Source: UBA1858 sp965262455 (GTDB lineage: Bacteria > Pseudomonadota > Gammaproteobacteria > UBA4575). Taken from it: a stretch of DNA of 64,000 nucleotides. The position numbers were made by a program, and so were the translations under genes. The first letter of the stretch is position 1. Every line of letters begins with the position of its first letter. The notes under the pieces were generated by a model, which did no database searches, was not told the DNA's origin, and saw nothing but the letters and a program-made list of their open reading frames with translations. Below, piece after piece: positions 52,671-62,255 of this stretch. The DNA is taken from positions 62,001 through 126,000 of the forward strand of contig CBDHFH010000007.1 in the NCBI GenBank assembly GCA_965262455.1, in the 5' to 3' direction.

Positions 52671-54455
52671 TTATTGCGCATCTTCTTGTTGTAATGCCCA
52701 CAGCTGCGAGTATAACCCATCATTGGCAAGGAGTTCAGTATGGGCGCCTTGTTCTACCACTTTGCCATACTCGAGCACATAAATATTGTCTGCATCAATA
52801 ATTGTTGATAAACGATGTGCAATCATCAGCGAGGTGACATGTTTAGTTACTTCGCGAATGGCTTTCATGACTGCCACTTCTGTATTGGTATCCAGACTTG
52901 ATGTGGCTTCATCAAACACAATAATGTTAGGTTTTTTCAGAATGGCACGCGCAATAGCAACACGTTGCACTTCTCCACCCGACAGTTTCAATCCCCGTTC
53001 ACCGACAACGGTATCTAATCCCTCTGGTAATTTAGCAATTAACTCATCTAAATTTGCTAATGATACCGCTTGTAATAATTCTTCTTCACTTGCCTGTGGG
53101 TTTCCATATTGCACATTAAAACGGATGGTTTCATTAAATAGCATGGTATCTTGCGGCACCATACTTACGCGTTGACGCAAGCTATCTTGCGTACACTGCG
53201 CAATATTTTGATCGTCCACATAAATACCACCCTCGGTCACATCATAGAAACGAAATAGCAGGCGTGCAATTGTCGACTTGCCCGAGCCTGACGGGCCCAC
53301 CACAGCGACCTTTTGCCCCGGCTCTATGTGCAAATTAATTTTATCCAGAATGTTACGTTCTGGTGTATACGCAAAACTAACATCATCAAACCGAATTGCC
53401 GCCTGTGAGACACTTAAGGAATTGGCATCTTCCGCGTCTTTCACTTCCGGCGTCTCTTCTAATAACTTAGCCAGCAGATCCATGTCAGCCAGCGAATAAG
53501 TAATTTGTCGATAGACTATGCCAAGCATATTCATGGGTATAAATAACTGCAGCATTAATGCATTGACTAACACTAGATCGCCAATTGTCATATCACCAAT
53601 CACGACCCCTTGTGCGGCGTAAAACATAATGGCGGTCACGCCGATAGCAATAATTACCGCCTGACCAAAATTAAGTAACGACATGGTAAATGTACTTTTT
53701 ACCGATGCCTGCTCCCATTCATTTAAAGTATTCGCGTAACGCTCAACTTCATATTTCTCATTATTAAAATATTTAACGGTCTCATAATTCAGCAAACTGT
53801 CGACCGCTTGTGAGTGTGCAGCGGAATCAAGTTTGTTGGCTAAATGGCGGTAATGCATACGCCAATTTGTAAAGATAATTGTAAACACGACATATATGGC
53901 GACCGTGGCAATGGTAATCAAAGTGAATTCCGGACGATAAGAAGTAAACAAAATTCCTGTCACCAGCAGTATTTCAAACAGTGTTGGAATAACAATAAAA
54001 ACAAAATAATTGGATAACGAACTTAGGCTTTGAGTACCGCGTTCTAAATCGCGAGTGACAGAACCTGTGCGACGGTCTAGATGAAAACGTAACGATAAAT
54101 CATGTAAATGCCATAACACTTCAGAAGACAAGCGACGGATGGCATGGAAGCGTGCCCGCGAAAACAATACATCACGCAACTCATTAAACAGGCCTGTTGA
54201 TAGGCGTAATGCGCCATAGCCTAATAACAATACAATCGGCAATTGCAGCGCGATGTTTTCTACATCCAGGGAATCGACAATATCTTTCAGCAACAGTGGC
54301 ACACCCACCGTGGCGACTTTGGCCAGCATTAAACATAACAACGCCAGAATAATGCGTCCACGAAATTCCCATAAATAGGGGAACAGGCGTTGCAGATTTT
54401 TCCAGTCGGTTCTAGTGGTGTGCGGATCTTCCGTACGAGCGTGAATTCCCTTCAT
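52671..54455 (-). CDS. Atm1-type ABC exporter (fused permease/ATPase)
   Basis: 594-residue half-transporter: six membrane helices (about 40-320) then an ATPase domain with Walker A GPSGSGKST, signature LSGGEVQRVAIARA, Walker B IIVFDEATSSLD and switch MIAHRLSTI. The segment FIPMNMLGIVYRQITYSLADMD is typical of the mitochondrial Atm1/bacterial heavy-metal exporter branch, which moves glutathione-linked sulfur or metal compounds. Substrate is inferred. Confidence 0.9.
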   Translation of the reverse strand: MKGIHARTEDPHTTRTDWKNLQRLFPYLWEFRGRIILALLCLMLAKVATVGVPLLLKDIVDSLDVENIALQLPIVLLLGYGALRLSTGLFNELRDVLFSRARFHAIRRLSSEVLWHLHDLSLRFHLDRRTGSVTRDLERGTQSLSSLSNYFVFIVIPTLFEILLVTGILFTSYRPEFTLITIATVAIYVVFTIIFTNWRMHYRHLANKLDSAAHSQAVDSLLNYETVKYFNNEKYEVERYANTLNEWEQASVKSTFTMSLLNFGQAVIIAIGVTAIMFYAAQGVVIGDMTIGDLVLVNALMLQLFIPMNMLGIVYRQITYSLADMDLLAKLLEETPEVKDAEDANSLSVSQAAIRFDDVSFAYTPERNILDKINLHIEPGQKVAVVGPSGSGKSTIARLLFRFYDVTEGGIYVDDQNIAQCTQDSLRQRVSMVPQDTMLFNETIRFNVQYGNPQASEEELLQAVSLANLDELIAKLPEGLDTVVGERGLKLSGGEVQRVAIARAILKKPNIIVFDEATSSLDTNTEVAVMKAIREVTKHVTSLMIAHRLSTIIDADNIYVLEYGKVVEQGAHTELLANDGLYSQLWALQQEDAQ

Positions 54456-54781
54456 ATCCCTGCCAATTTTCCTTACTTAAATCAACCATTGTCAGTAGGT
54501 TAATGAAATTTTTCTATCAACATTAATTGAATATTTGTTTCTACTTATCGTGCCTGAAACGGATATATTTGTAAGTGCGCGATAGTACACATTATTTTCA
54601 TATTTGCCCCTGTACTACACAAGTTATCCACAACTTGCTGACAATGCTATCCACAACATATTGGGGTTGACGGGTCCTCCTACCTCAACTTATAGTGTTC
54701 ACCGGTCTGGCGGGTTGTCAAAACCACTCTCCGATAAATAAAAAAACCTATAAATAATCATATAGTTCCAAGAGACTCTTA
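54456..54781. promoter_or_regulatory. Control region upstream of nrdA with DnaA boxes
   Basis: 326 bases without a gene. A consensus DnaA box TTATCCACA lies at 54624-54632 and a one-mismatch box CTATCCACA at 54647-54655, spaced 23 bases start to start in the same orientation. DnaA controls nrdAB in E. coli, so this is probably the nrd control region. An imperfect NrdR-like half site (CTTATAGTGTT) follows near 54690; it is too weak to claim. Confidence 0.65.
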
Positions 54782-57718
54782 ATGCAATCCAACAATACAA
54801 CAACATCTTATGAAAATGGACACAGTAGCCCCCTTATAGACACGCCTAACGATGGTGTTTCTGGGGCCGAACACGGCGTCGCCAGTGAGCTGGAATTACA
54901 GTCTACTGCACCCGGTCAATACCGTGTCATTCGTCGTAACGGCAAAGTCACTAGCTTCGACCGCGATAAAATTACTATCGCTGTCACGAAAGCCTTCCTA
55001 GCAGTAGAAGGCGGCGAAGCAGCTGCGTCCACACGGGTACACGATACAGTTAAACAGCTTTCGGCTGAGATCGAGCATGCGCTCACACGAAATCGCCCTG
55101 ACGGTGGCACCTTCCACATTGAAGACATTCAAGACCAGGTGGAATTAGCACTCATGCGCAGCAGCCACCATAAAGTTGCCCGTGCATATGTGTTGTACCG
55201 CGAACGTCGTGCTCAGGAGCGTGCAGAAAAGCTGCAAGCCTCTGAACAACAAGGTGAGTTACCAGAACACGTCAACATTAACACAACGGATACTGCGGGC
55301 AATAAAACCCCCCTTGATATTAAGCGCCTGACCAATGTCATTAATGGTGCCTGTGAGCAACTAGAACATGTTGATGCACAGCCGATCATTGACGAAACAT
55401 TAAGAAATTTATATGACGGCGTGCCTGAGAGTGATGTCGCCACCGCTGTCACCATGAGTGCTCGTACGCTGATTGAGCGCGAGCCAAACTATACCTATGT
55501 GGCAGCACGTCTATTACTGGATAACCTGCGCTGTGAAGCACTCAGCTACATCAATGGCACACCCAGCAAAGCCACCCAGGAAGAAATGTGCGAGCAATAT
55601 GGCAGCTATTTCGAAAACTACATCCAACAAGCGGCCCGACTTGAATTAATTGATCCCAAGCTGGCCAAAGACTACGATTTAAAAGCCTTGGGCAAAGCCC
55701 TCGAACCTGAACGCGACTACCAGTTTACCTACCTGGGTTTGCAGACCCTATACGACCGCTATTTCATCCACACGGACGGCACTCGTATTGAGTTACCTCA
55801 GGCGTTCTTTATGCGCGTAGCAATGGGTTTGGCGATCAACGAGATCGAACGTGAAAAACGCACTATTGAATTTTATCGTTTGTTGTCCTCGTTTGACTTT
55901 ATGAGCTCAACACCCACATTGTTCAACTCGGGTACCTTGCGTCCTCAGTTATCTTCCTGCTATCTCACGACTGTGCCTGACGACTTATACGGTATTTTCG
56001 ACGCCATTAAAGATGATGCCATGCTGTCTAAATTTGCTGGCGGCCTGGGTAACGATTGGAGTCGTGTGCGCTCCATGGGCTCGCACATCAAAGGCACTAA
56101 TGGCAAGTCACAGGGTGTGGTGCCCTTCCTGAAAGTGGCCAATGATACGGCTGTGGCTGTCAACCAAGGAGGTAAACGCAAAGGCGCTATGTGTGCTTAC
56201 TTAGAAACGTGGCACTTAGATATAGAAGAATTTTTAGATTTACGCAAAAACACTGGTGATGATCGTCGTCGCACGCACGACATGAATACGGCCAATTGGA
56301 TTCCTGACTTGTTCATGAAGCGTGTCAGTGAACAGCAAGACTGGACGTTATTCTCTCCGGACGATGCGCCTGACTTACATGATTTACATGGAGCAGCATT
56401 TGCAGAACGCTACTGTCACTATGAACAATTAGCCGAACAAGGTGACATTAAAAACTTTAAGCGCATTCCTGCCACAGATCTATGGCGCAAGATGTTAGGC
56501 ATGCTGTATGAAACTGGCCATCCTTGGATTACCTTTAAAGACCCTTGCAACATTCGTTCTCCACAAGGTCATATCGGTACTGTGCACTCATCTAATTTGT
56601 GCACTGAAATCACGCTGAATACATCCGACGATGAAATTGCAGTGTGTAACTTAGGCTCAGTCAATCTTGCGGCGCATGTTACAGATGGCCAATTAGATGA
56701 AAAGAAACTGGAAACGACAATTAACACTGCTATCCGTATGCTCGATAATGTCATCGACTATAACTACTATAGTGTTAACAAAGCGCGCACTTCTAACTTA
56801 CGTCATCGCCCAATTGGTTTAGGCTTGATGGGTTTCCAGGACGCCTTGTATAAATTACGTATTCCATACGCGAGCGAACAAGCCGTTGAGTTTGCAGATA
56901 CCTCGATGGAAATGATTAGCTACTACTCAATACAAGCCTCTACCGACTTGGCTGTTGAACGCGGAACATACCTCTCTTATGAAGGCTCATTGTGGTCGCA
57001 AGGCATTTTACCTATTGACTCCATAGACCTATTAGAAAAACAACGCGGTGGCTTTGTTAAGGTTGATCGTTCCAGCCAGTTGGATTGGGATTCGCTACGT
57101 GCACGTGTAAAAGCGGTCGGCATGCGCAATTCAAACACCATGGCGATTGCACCTACTGCCACTATTTCTAATATTTGCGGCGTCACGCAAAGTATTGAGC
57201 CGACCTATCAAAACTTGTTTGTTAAGTCGAATTTGTCCGGTGAATTTACCGTATCAAACCCTTATTTAATATCTGATTTGAAACGTCTTAACTTATGGGA
57301 CAACGTCATGATTAATGATCTTAAATACTATGACGGTAGTGTGCAGAACATTGATCGCATTCCAGATGACGTTAAAAGTATTTACCGCACGGCGTTTGAA
57401 ATTGATCCACGCTGGTTAATCGAAGCTGCATCACGCCGCCAAAAATGGATTGACCAAGCACAGTCACTTAACTTGTATATGGCAGAACCTTCCGGACAGA
57501 AGATGGATAACTTATACAAGTTAGCTTGGGTAAGAGGATTAAAAACAACCTATTACCTACGCTCCATTGGTGCTACCCATGTAGAAAAAAGCACGATGGA
57601 AAATCACCAACAGGGCAAACTTAATGCAGTACAACAAGCAGATGCGACACCTGCCAAAGGCAGTGCCGCACCGAGTGCATGTTCATTGTTAGACCCTGAT
57701 TGTGAAGCTTGCCAGTAA
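54782..57718 (+). CDS. nrdA: Ribonucleotide reductase class I, alpha subunit
   Basis: 978 residues. Two N-terminal ATP-cone regions (about 47-150 and 170-260) give allosteric activity control; the first begins YRVIRRNGKVTSFDRDKI. The catalytic barrel carries SSCYLT, NLGSVNLAAH and the radical-path MRNSNTMAIAPTATIS. The C-terminal tail CSLLDPDCEACQ keeps the shuttle CxxC. Long two-cone alpha chains occur in Pseudomonas. It reduces ribonucleoside diphosphates to deoxy forms, with NrdB encoded 223 bases downstream. Confidence 0.96.
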   Translation: MQSNNTTTSYENGHSSPLIDTPNDGVSGAEHGVASELELQSTAPGQYRVIRRNGKVTSFDRDKITIAVTKAFLAVEGGEAAASTRVHDTVKQLSAEIEHALTRNRPDGGTFHIEDIQDQVELALMRSSHHKVARAYVLYRERRAQERAEKLQASEQQGELPEHVNINTTDTAGNKTPLDIKRLTNVINGACEQLEHVDAQPIIDETLRNLYDGVPESDVATAVTMSARTLIEREPNYTYVAARLLLDNLRCEALSYINGTPSKATQEEMCEQYGSYFENYIQQAARLELIDPKLAKDYDLKALGKALEPERDYQFTYLGLQTLYDRYFIHTDGTRIELPQAFFMRVAMGLAINEIEREKRTIEFYRLLSSFDFMSSTPTLFNSGTLRPQLSSCYLTTVPDDLYGIFDAIKDDAMLSKFAGGLGNDWSRVRSMGSHIKGTNGKSQGVVPFLKVANDTAVAVNQGGKRKGAMCAYLETWHLDIEEFLDLRKNTGDDRRRTHDMNTANWIPDLFMKRVSEQQDWTLFSPDDAPDLHDLHGAAFAERYCHYEQLAEQGDIKNFKRIPATDLWRKMLGMLYETGHPWITFKDPCNIRSPQGHIGTVHSSNLCTEITLNTSDDEIAVCNLGSVNLAAHVTDGQLDEKKLETTINTAIRMLDNVIDYNYYSVNKARTSNLRHRPIGLGLMGFQDALYKLRIPYASEQAVEFADTSMEMISYYSIQASTDLAVERGTYLSYEGSLWSQGILPIDSIDLLEKQRGGFVKVDRSSQLDWDSLRARVKAVGMRNSNTMAIAPTATISNICGVTQSIEPTYQNLFVKSNLSGEFTVSNPYLISDLKRLNLWDNVMINDLKYYDGSVQNIDRIPDDVKSIYRTAFEIDPRWLIEAASRRQKWIDQAQSLNLYMAEPSGQKMDNLYKLAWVRGLKTTYYLRSIGATHVEKSTMENHQQGKLNAVQQADATPAKGSAAPSACSLLDPDCEACQ

Positions 57719-57843
57719 TCAATATTGCTTATAAATGTTTCAGATCGTTAGTGAAGCCGTTAAGATAAAGTAAAAAGACTTTAACTTTCACTAACAATGA
57801 AAACAGCTTTGAGTAAGAATTTGCGAAAACGCAACTAGAGGAG

Positions 57844-57908
57844 AAGGGCTGCCATTAGGCCCTTAAAGCCGGAGACCATACTGTTGTTACAGGGACAACA
57901 GTGTCTCC
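57844..57908 (+). promoter_or_regulatory. Tandem hairpins in the nrdA-nrdB gap
   Basis: Two stem-loops precede nrdB: AAGGGC/GCCCTT at 57844-57864 and a longer one at 57871-57908 made of GGAGAC/GTCTCC plus ACTGTTGT/ACAACAGT with a seven-base loop. Neither is followed by a T tract, so they look like a leader or RNA-processing structure rather than a terminator. The nrdB ribosome site AGGAGA follows at 57927. Confidence 0.6.
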
Positions 57909-57941
57909 TCCATAAACTATTATAATAGGAGAATTGCCACC

Positions 57942-59192
57942 ATGCTTAACTGGGACGACCCATTAGCTGACGCGAACGCGGCTGAACAAGCCAACCTATC
58001 AGGCAACTTTACTAATATGCCTGCTTCTATGTCGTTAGACAATCAGGCACCTGAGTTACCTGCGGCACAAGCAAGCGCGCCTGCTCTATCTGCTCATATA
58101 ACACCTCATGCTGATGTCGTTGAGCATGCGCCTGCAGACACAGGTGCCACGGGGCTGGAAGATATTGAAATGGGTGCCGCACGTATTCGCGTGGATGATA
58201 AGAAGATTATTAACTGCCGTGCTGACCTTAACCAGTTAGTTCCATTTAAATATGAGTGGGCATGGCAAAAGTATTTAGATGGTTGCGCCAATCACTGGAT
58301 GCCACAAGAAATCAATATGACACAAGACATTGCGTTATGGAAAAGCGCTGATGGCCTGACTGAGGATGAGCGTATTGTCATTAAACGTAATTTAGGTTTC
58401 TTCTCAACTGCTGATTCATTAGTGGCGAATAATTTAGTGCTAGCGGTATATAAACACATCACCAACCCAGAGTGTCGTCAGTATTTACTTCGTCAAGCGT
58501 TTGAAGAGGCGTTACATACCCATGCCTATCAATACTGCATTGAATCACTCGGTCTAGATGAAGGTGAAGTATTTAATATGTACCGCGAAGTCCCTGCTGT
58601 CGCACGTAAAGCAGAGTGGGCACTACCCTTCACACAAAGCTTGGGCGATCCTAACTTCGCCACTGGCACACCCGAAATGGACCAACGTTTATTACGTGAC
58701 TTAATCGCTTTCTATGTCGTGTTTGAAGGTATTTTCTTCTATGTCGGTTTTGTGCAAATTCTCTCTATGGGCCGACGCAACAAAATGACAGGTGTGGCAG
58801 AACAGTTCCAATACATCTTACGTGATGAGTCCATGCATATGAATTTTGGTATTGATGTAATTAATCAAATCAAGCTCGAAAACCCACATCTATGGGGTGC
58901 TGAATTCCAACAAGAAATGATTAATTTAATTACCGATGCAGTGGCACTCGAAACGCAATATGCACAGGACACAATGCCTCGCGGCATCCTTGGTCTAAAT
59001 GCCAACATGTTTGCCGAGTACTTACAGTTCATTGCCAACCGTCGCTGTGCACAAATTGGTTTGCCTGAGCAGTACCCAGGCGTGACGAATCCATTCCCAT
59101 GGATGTCAGAAGTATTAGACCTGAAAAAGGAAAAGAACTTCTTCGAGACTCGTGTTACAGAGTATCAGACAGGTGGAGCACTCGTTTGGTAA
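57942..59192 (+). CDS. nrdB: Ribonucleotide reductase class I, beta subunit
   Basis: 416 residues. The diiron/tyrosyl-radical core is intact: metal carboxylate and histidine ligands in FFSTADSLVANN, FEEALHTHAYQYC (with the radical-type Tyr) and RDESMHMNFG. The N-terminal 75 or so residues are a low-complexity Ala/Pro/Ser extension not found in E. coli NrdB and without the signature of an ATP-cone. The C-terminal FETRVTEYQTGGALVW is the alpha-binding tail. It is separated from nrdA by a structured 223-base gap. Confidence 0.95.
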   Translation: MLNWDDPLADANAAEQANLSGNFTNMPASMSLDNQAPELPAAQASAPALSAHITPHADVVEHAPADTGATGLEDIEMGAARIRVDDKKIINCRADLNQLVPFKYEWAWQKYLDGCANHWMPQEINMTQDIALWKSADGLTEDERIVIKRNLGFFSTADSLVANNLVLAVYKHITNPECRQYLLRQAFEEALHTHAYQYCIESLGLDEGEVFNMYREVPAVARKAEWALPFTQSLGDPNFATGTPEMDQRLLRDLIAFYVVFEGIFFYVGFVQILSMGRRNKMTGVAEQFQYILRDESMHMNFGIDVINQIKLENPHLWGAEFQQEMINLITDAVALETQYAQDTMPRGILGLNANMFAEYLQFIANRRCAQIGLPEQYPGVTNPFPWMSEVLDLKKEKNFFETRVTEYQTGGALVW

Positions 59193-59354
59193 TTTATGAA
59201 CGCTACAAACGCTAATTACTTTGTTAATAATGAGTTAGATTTTTGTAAAGAATAAAAGCACTACAGCCATAGTAAAGAAAATTCATTAAGGAAATATTTG
59301 CTAGGCACAGTAGCTTTTAAAAGAGTTATGGGGCCACCGCACGGTGGTAAGCTT

Positions 59355-59382
59355 AGGCGGCAACCCTTTTGCCGCCTTTTTT
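59355..59382 (+). terminator. Rho-independent terminator after nrdB
   Basis: Nine-pair stem AGGCGGCAA / TTGCCGCCT with a five-base loop, then six T. It ends 190 bases after nrdB. A second small hairpin CCACCG/CGGTGG precedes it. Confidence 0.9.
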
Positions 59383-59403
59383 AATTCTAAAATAAAGTAA
59401 CTG

Positions 59404-59835
59404 CTATTTAATCGTTACCGTAATCTTCTCTGACATGACCGGGCTATCATGCGGAATATGAACATGATTACCCATAAGCAGTTGTAAAGTGTGTGCGCCA
59501 GGTTCCAACGTCAGGGTTGTTTCTGTTTGCCCCCCTCCAAAATGTTTAATTTGCTCAGTTGCCGGGAGCGGCTTCGTCATATCTGGCAACTCATCTAAAT
59601 TAATCAAAATATGATGATGTCCTGTGTTTTCTTTATCCACGCCGGCAGGGGCCACACCCATTCCAGACAAACCAAACTTAACCTTAAACGTCGTGGGTAA
59701 TATCGCTCCATCTTTTGGCTCAATAAAATATACTTTAGCTCCTTCAGGCGCAGACGAAATTAGGCTTTGCTCAGCATGTACTAATCCACACAAACACCAT
59801 ATAACGATAATTATCGATAGCAAGATACGAGACAT
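59404..59835 (-). CDS. DUF4399-family secreted protein
   Basis: 143 residues from ATG 59835, with ribosome site AAGGA six bases upstream (the TTG two codons earlier is too close to it). It has a signal peptide (1-21, ending LVHAEQ) and a DUF4399 domain: YFIEPKDGAILPTTFKVKFGL, GHHHILI, and LEPGAHTLQLLMGNHVHIPH. The histidine-rich motifs could bind metal. Function is unknown. Confidence 0.85.
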   Translation of the reverse strand: MSRILLSIIIVIWCLCGLVHAEQSLISSAPEGAKVYFIEPKDGAILPTTFKVKFGLSGMGVAPAGVDKENTGHHHILINLDELPDMTKPLPATEQIKHFGGGQTETTLTLEPGAHTLQLLMGNHVHIPHDSPVMSEKITVTIK

Positions 59836-60198
59836 AATCAATCCTTAATTGTTAGAAAATACACTTTATCATAATTACTGTGAGTTCCACTGACAATAGA
59901 ATAAATTGATGCAAGCAATATAGCGAACAAATAATACCTGTACGCTAGCACTTGAGTAGAGGTGAGCGTAACATCACACAGTATATATCTGATAATTAGC
60001 ATTTAAGTAGATAATACAAATTTACTTCATATAAAGCATATATAGACTTGTATTAGTCAAATAATTACGCTTATTGGCAATTGATATAGTTGGATAACGC
60101 GTCGTTTACGCAGTATAAGCGTTATACTGATACTTCAGCTATATCATTTAATTATAAAAATAATCATATTAAAAAATTAGTACCACAGGAGTAGAACA
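59836..60198. promoter_or_regulatory. A+T-rich control region upstream of the prohibitin-family gene, with nested dyads
   Basis: 363 bases without a gene, between two divergent genes. A perfect repeat CAGTATAA-gcg-TTATACTG sits at 60111-60129, framed by GATATAG (60083-60089) and CTATATC (about 60139-60145). This nested symmetry is a candidate operator; no factor is assigned. Confidence 0.4.
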
Positions 60199-61134
60199 AT
60201 GAGCAAGCTCGTTCTGGCAATTATTTTAGTCATCATTGGCATTATAATTTTCAACATTCGCACCAGTCGACAACAATCAGGCGTTAAAATGATTGGTATT
60301 GGTTGCATCGTCGCAAGTGCTATTTTATTTTTGATGTCAATTGTTATCACTGTTCCTGCAGGACATGTCAAAGTGGCAACATTTTTCGGCAAGGTTCAAA
60401 ATGAAAATTATCGTGAAGGCTTACATATTGTTAACCCGCTGCTAGCTTTTACAGCATTTGACCTGCGTCAAAAGACTCATAAAGAACAAGCCGGCATCCC
60501 TGCTGAAGATAAATTAATAACTACTATGGATGTATCAGTTCAATATCGTACTATTGGTGATATGGCGCCGGATATATTGAGAAACACAGGAACCACAGGC
60601 GCATTAATTCAAGTACATATGATTCCAAAGTTACGTTCTATTTTACGCGAACAGGGTAAAGGGGTTGCAAGATCACAGGATTTCTTCAAGGAATCTGTGC
60701 AACGTCAGTTACAACAAACGTTACAATCAGGCCTGGCAGAGTTTCTCGCACCTAAGGGGTTACAAGTCGAGACAGTATTGATTCGTGATGTTCAATTACC
60801 GAACGTCATACGCACTGCGATTACCGAGACTAAAAAGCGAGAACAAGAGGTGCTTAAGCAACAAGCTGAACTAGAACGCTTTGCTACCGAACAAGATCAA
60901 AAAGTAAAACAAGCTGAGTCAGAATTAAAAGCGGCTAAATTAGAAGCTGAAAAAATTAAAGAACTCGCCGATGCTGAGGCATATAAAATTAACGTGATAA
61001 ATAAAACACTTGCACAATCACCCAACTATATTGAACTGAAAAAAGTAGAACAATGGAATGGTGTGCTTCCTATATATACAGGCGGTGATAATATTCCTAT
61101 GATCGATTTACGGCCAGCAGCAAATAAAAAATAA
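60199..61134 (+). CDS. Prohibitin/SPFH-family membrane protein
   Basis: 311 residues: two N-terminal hydrophobic helices (about 3-20 and 35-52), an SPFH domain (about 55-225; VPAGHVKVATFFGKV, LRQKTHKEQ) and a long charged coiled coil (about 215-270; EQEVLKQQAELERF). Ribosome site AGGAG precedes ATG 60199. Such proteins form large membrane rings and often protect or regulate proteases and membrane domains; no partner (NfeD or FtsH) is adjacent. Confidence 0.9.
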   Translation: MSKLVLAIILVIIGIIIFNIRTSRQQSGVKMIGIGCIVASAILFLMSIVITVPAGHVKVATFFGKVQNENYREGLHIVNPLLAFTAFDLRQKTHKEQAGIPAEDKLITTMDVSVQYRTIGDMAPDILRNTGTTGALIQVHMIPKLRSILREQGKGVARSQDFFKESVQRQLQQTLQSGLAEFLAPKGLQVETVLIRDVQLPNVIRTAITETKKREQEVLKQQAELERFATEQDQKVKQAESELKAAKLEAEKIKELADAEAYKINVINKTLAQSPNYIELKKVEQWNGVLPIYTGGDNIPMIDLRPAANKK

Positions 61135-61388
61135 TCGCTGTATCGCTAATAGTTGATATTAATAGCCTATCCTGTAAGGTAAATTACAGAACTTGGATTT
61201 ATTAAATATGGCGTCTGTTCTCTTGTGCAATAAGTTATCATTAGGCATTAAATAAATATAAATAATCTTTATCTATCATGTCTACCGCCCTCATTAGTCT
61301 TTTTTCTGGTTTGGCAGGTATGTTTGGCTGGAGTGTTTATGACTTCTATAGCGGCGTCTACTCAAAAAACTTGTAATTACTTAATTTT

Positions 61389-61820
61389 ATGTCGAGCGCT
61401 GATATATGGGATGTCTACATCGCATCACAATTAACTGACACACATATCACTTGGGCAGGTCCGAATGCTGGAATCTTACCGATTCCTACTCCTATCCATG
61501 TCATCACCGCGCATAATCCACATGAATGTATTCTGAGTAAACAGGAAAATACCCAACGCAACAATGCGCTCTTATCTCGTCTAAAACAGTTAGACGTTGT
61601 CATCAAGCCTATTATTAGTCACTCCATGCAGGGTGATTGGCAAGATAATAGCTTTGCGATTTATGGTTTGTCACGACAGTTCGCATGTCATATTGCTCAT
61701 GCATATAATCAGCGTGGGATTTTCGAAATTCTTGATAATGAATTGCTGGTTATCGAAGTGAGTAGCCAGAAAATAAAACGCCGCTGTCCGCGCAACCAAT
61801 TAATCGATGTTAAACTATAA
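61389..61820 (+). CDS. DUF3293-family protein
   Basis: 143 residues, cytoplasmic, with the DUF3293 pattern: VITAHNPHECILSKQENTQRNN and the closing YNQRGIFEILDNELLVIEV. Function unknown. It precedes the cupin gene by 24 bases. Confidence 0.85.
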   Translation: MSSADIWDVYIASQLTDTHITWAGPNAGILPIPTPIHVITAHNPHECILSKQENTQRNNALLSRLKQLDVVIKPIISHSMQGDWQDNSFAIYGLSRQFACHIAHAYNQRGIFEILDNELLVIEVSSQKIKRRCPRNQLIDVKL

Positions 61821-61844
61821 TTTTCCATATCCAAGGAGAAGGCC

Positions 61845-62183
61845 ATGAGCATTTATACAAAATCATCGTTATCAACAGAAACTTATGAACCCTTTATTGC
61901 GGGTGACACACAGGCAGGTGAAGTACACTTGTTAACAACAGAAAATTCCAGCGGCGCACCGACTTACTCAGGTTTCTGGCGATGCGAGCCTATGACATTC
62001 GATTATGAATTTCCTGGCGATGAAGTTTTCCATATCATCGAAGGAACGTTATTTATAAAAATCGAAGGAGGCGAAAGTGTGACTGTCAAAGCGGGAGATA
62101 TAATTTCATTCAACAAAGGCGTGAAATCAACCTGGACAGTGCAGAGTAGCTTTAAGAAATTTTTTGTGATTTCAAATTGCTAA
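61845..62183 (+). CDS. Cupin-domain protein (DUF861/EutQ-like)
   Basis: 112 residues forming one cupin barrel. Motif 1 is GDEVFHIIEGTLFIKIEGG and motif 2 KAGDIISFNKGVKSTWTV. The RCEPMTFDYEFPGDEVFHI segment matches the ethanolamine-ammonia-lyase EutQ-like group. Only one of the usual metal histidines is obvious. Strong ribosome site AAGGAGAAGG. Ligand unknown. Confidence 0.85.
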   Translation: MSIYTKSSLSTETYEPFIAGDTQAGEVHLLTTENSSGAPTYSGFWRCEPMTFDYEFPGDEVFHIIEGTLFIKIEGGESVTVKAGDIISFNKGVKSTWTVQSSFKKFFVISNC

Positions 62184-62255
62184 ATCACTAATGCTCTGGT
62201 GGAAACTGATTTTCTTTTTCAATTGTATGACAACATTTCGGTAGAACTTTGTCCA

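Noticed and set aside
54685..54700. Possible NrdR box before nrdA
   Set aside because: Only one half site resembles the consensus; the symmetric partner is missing.
61278..61376. 32-codon frame MSTALISLFSGLAGMFGWSV with one hydrophobic helix
   Set aside because: No ribosome site and too short to judge; it may be chance in an A+T-rich gap.
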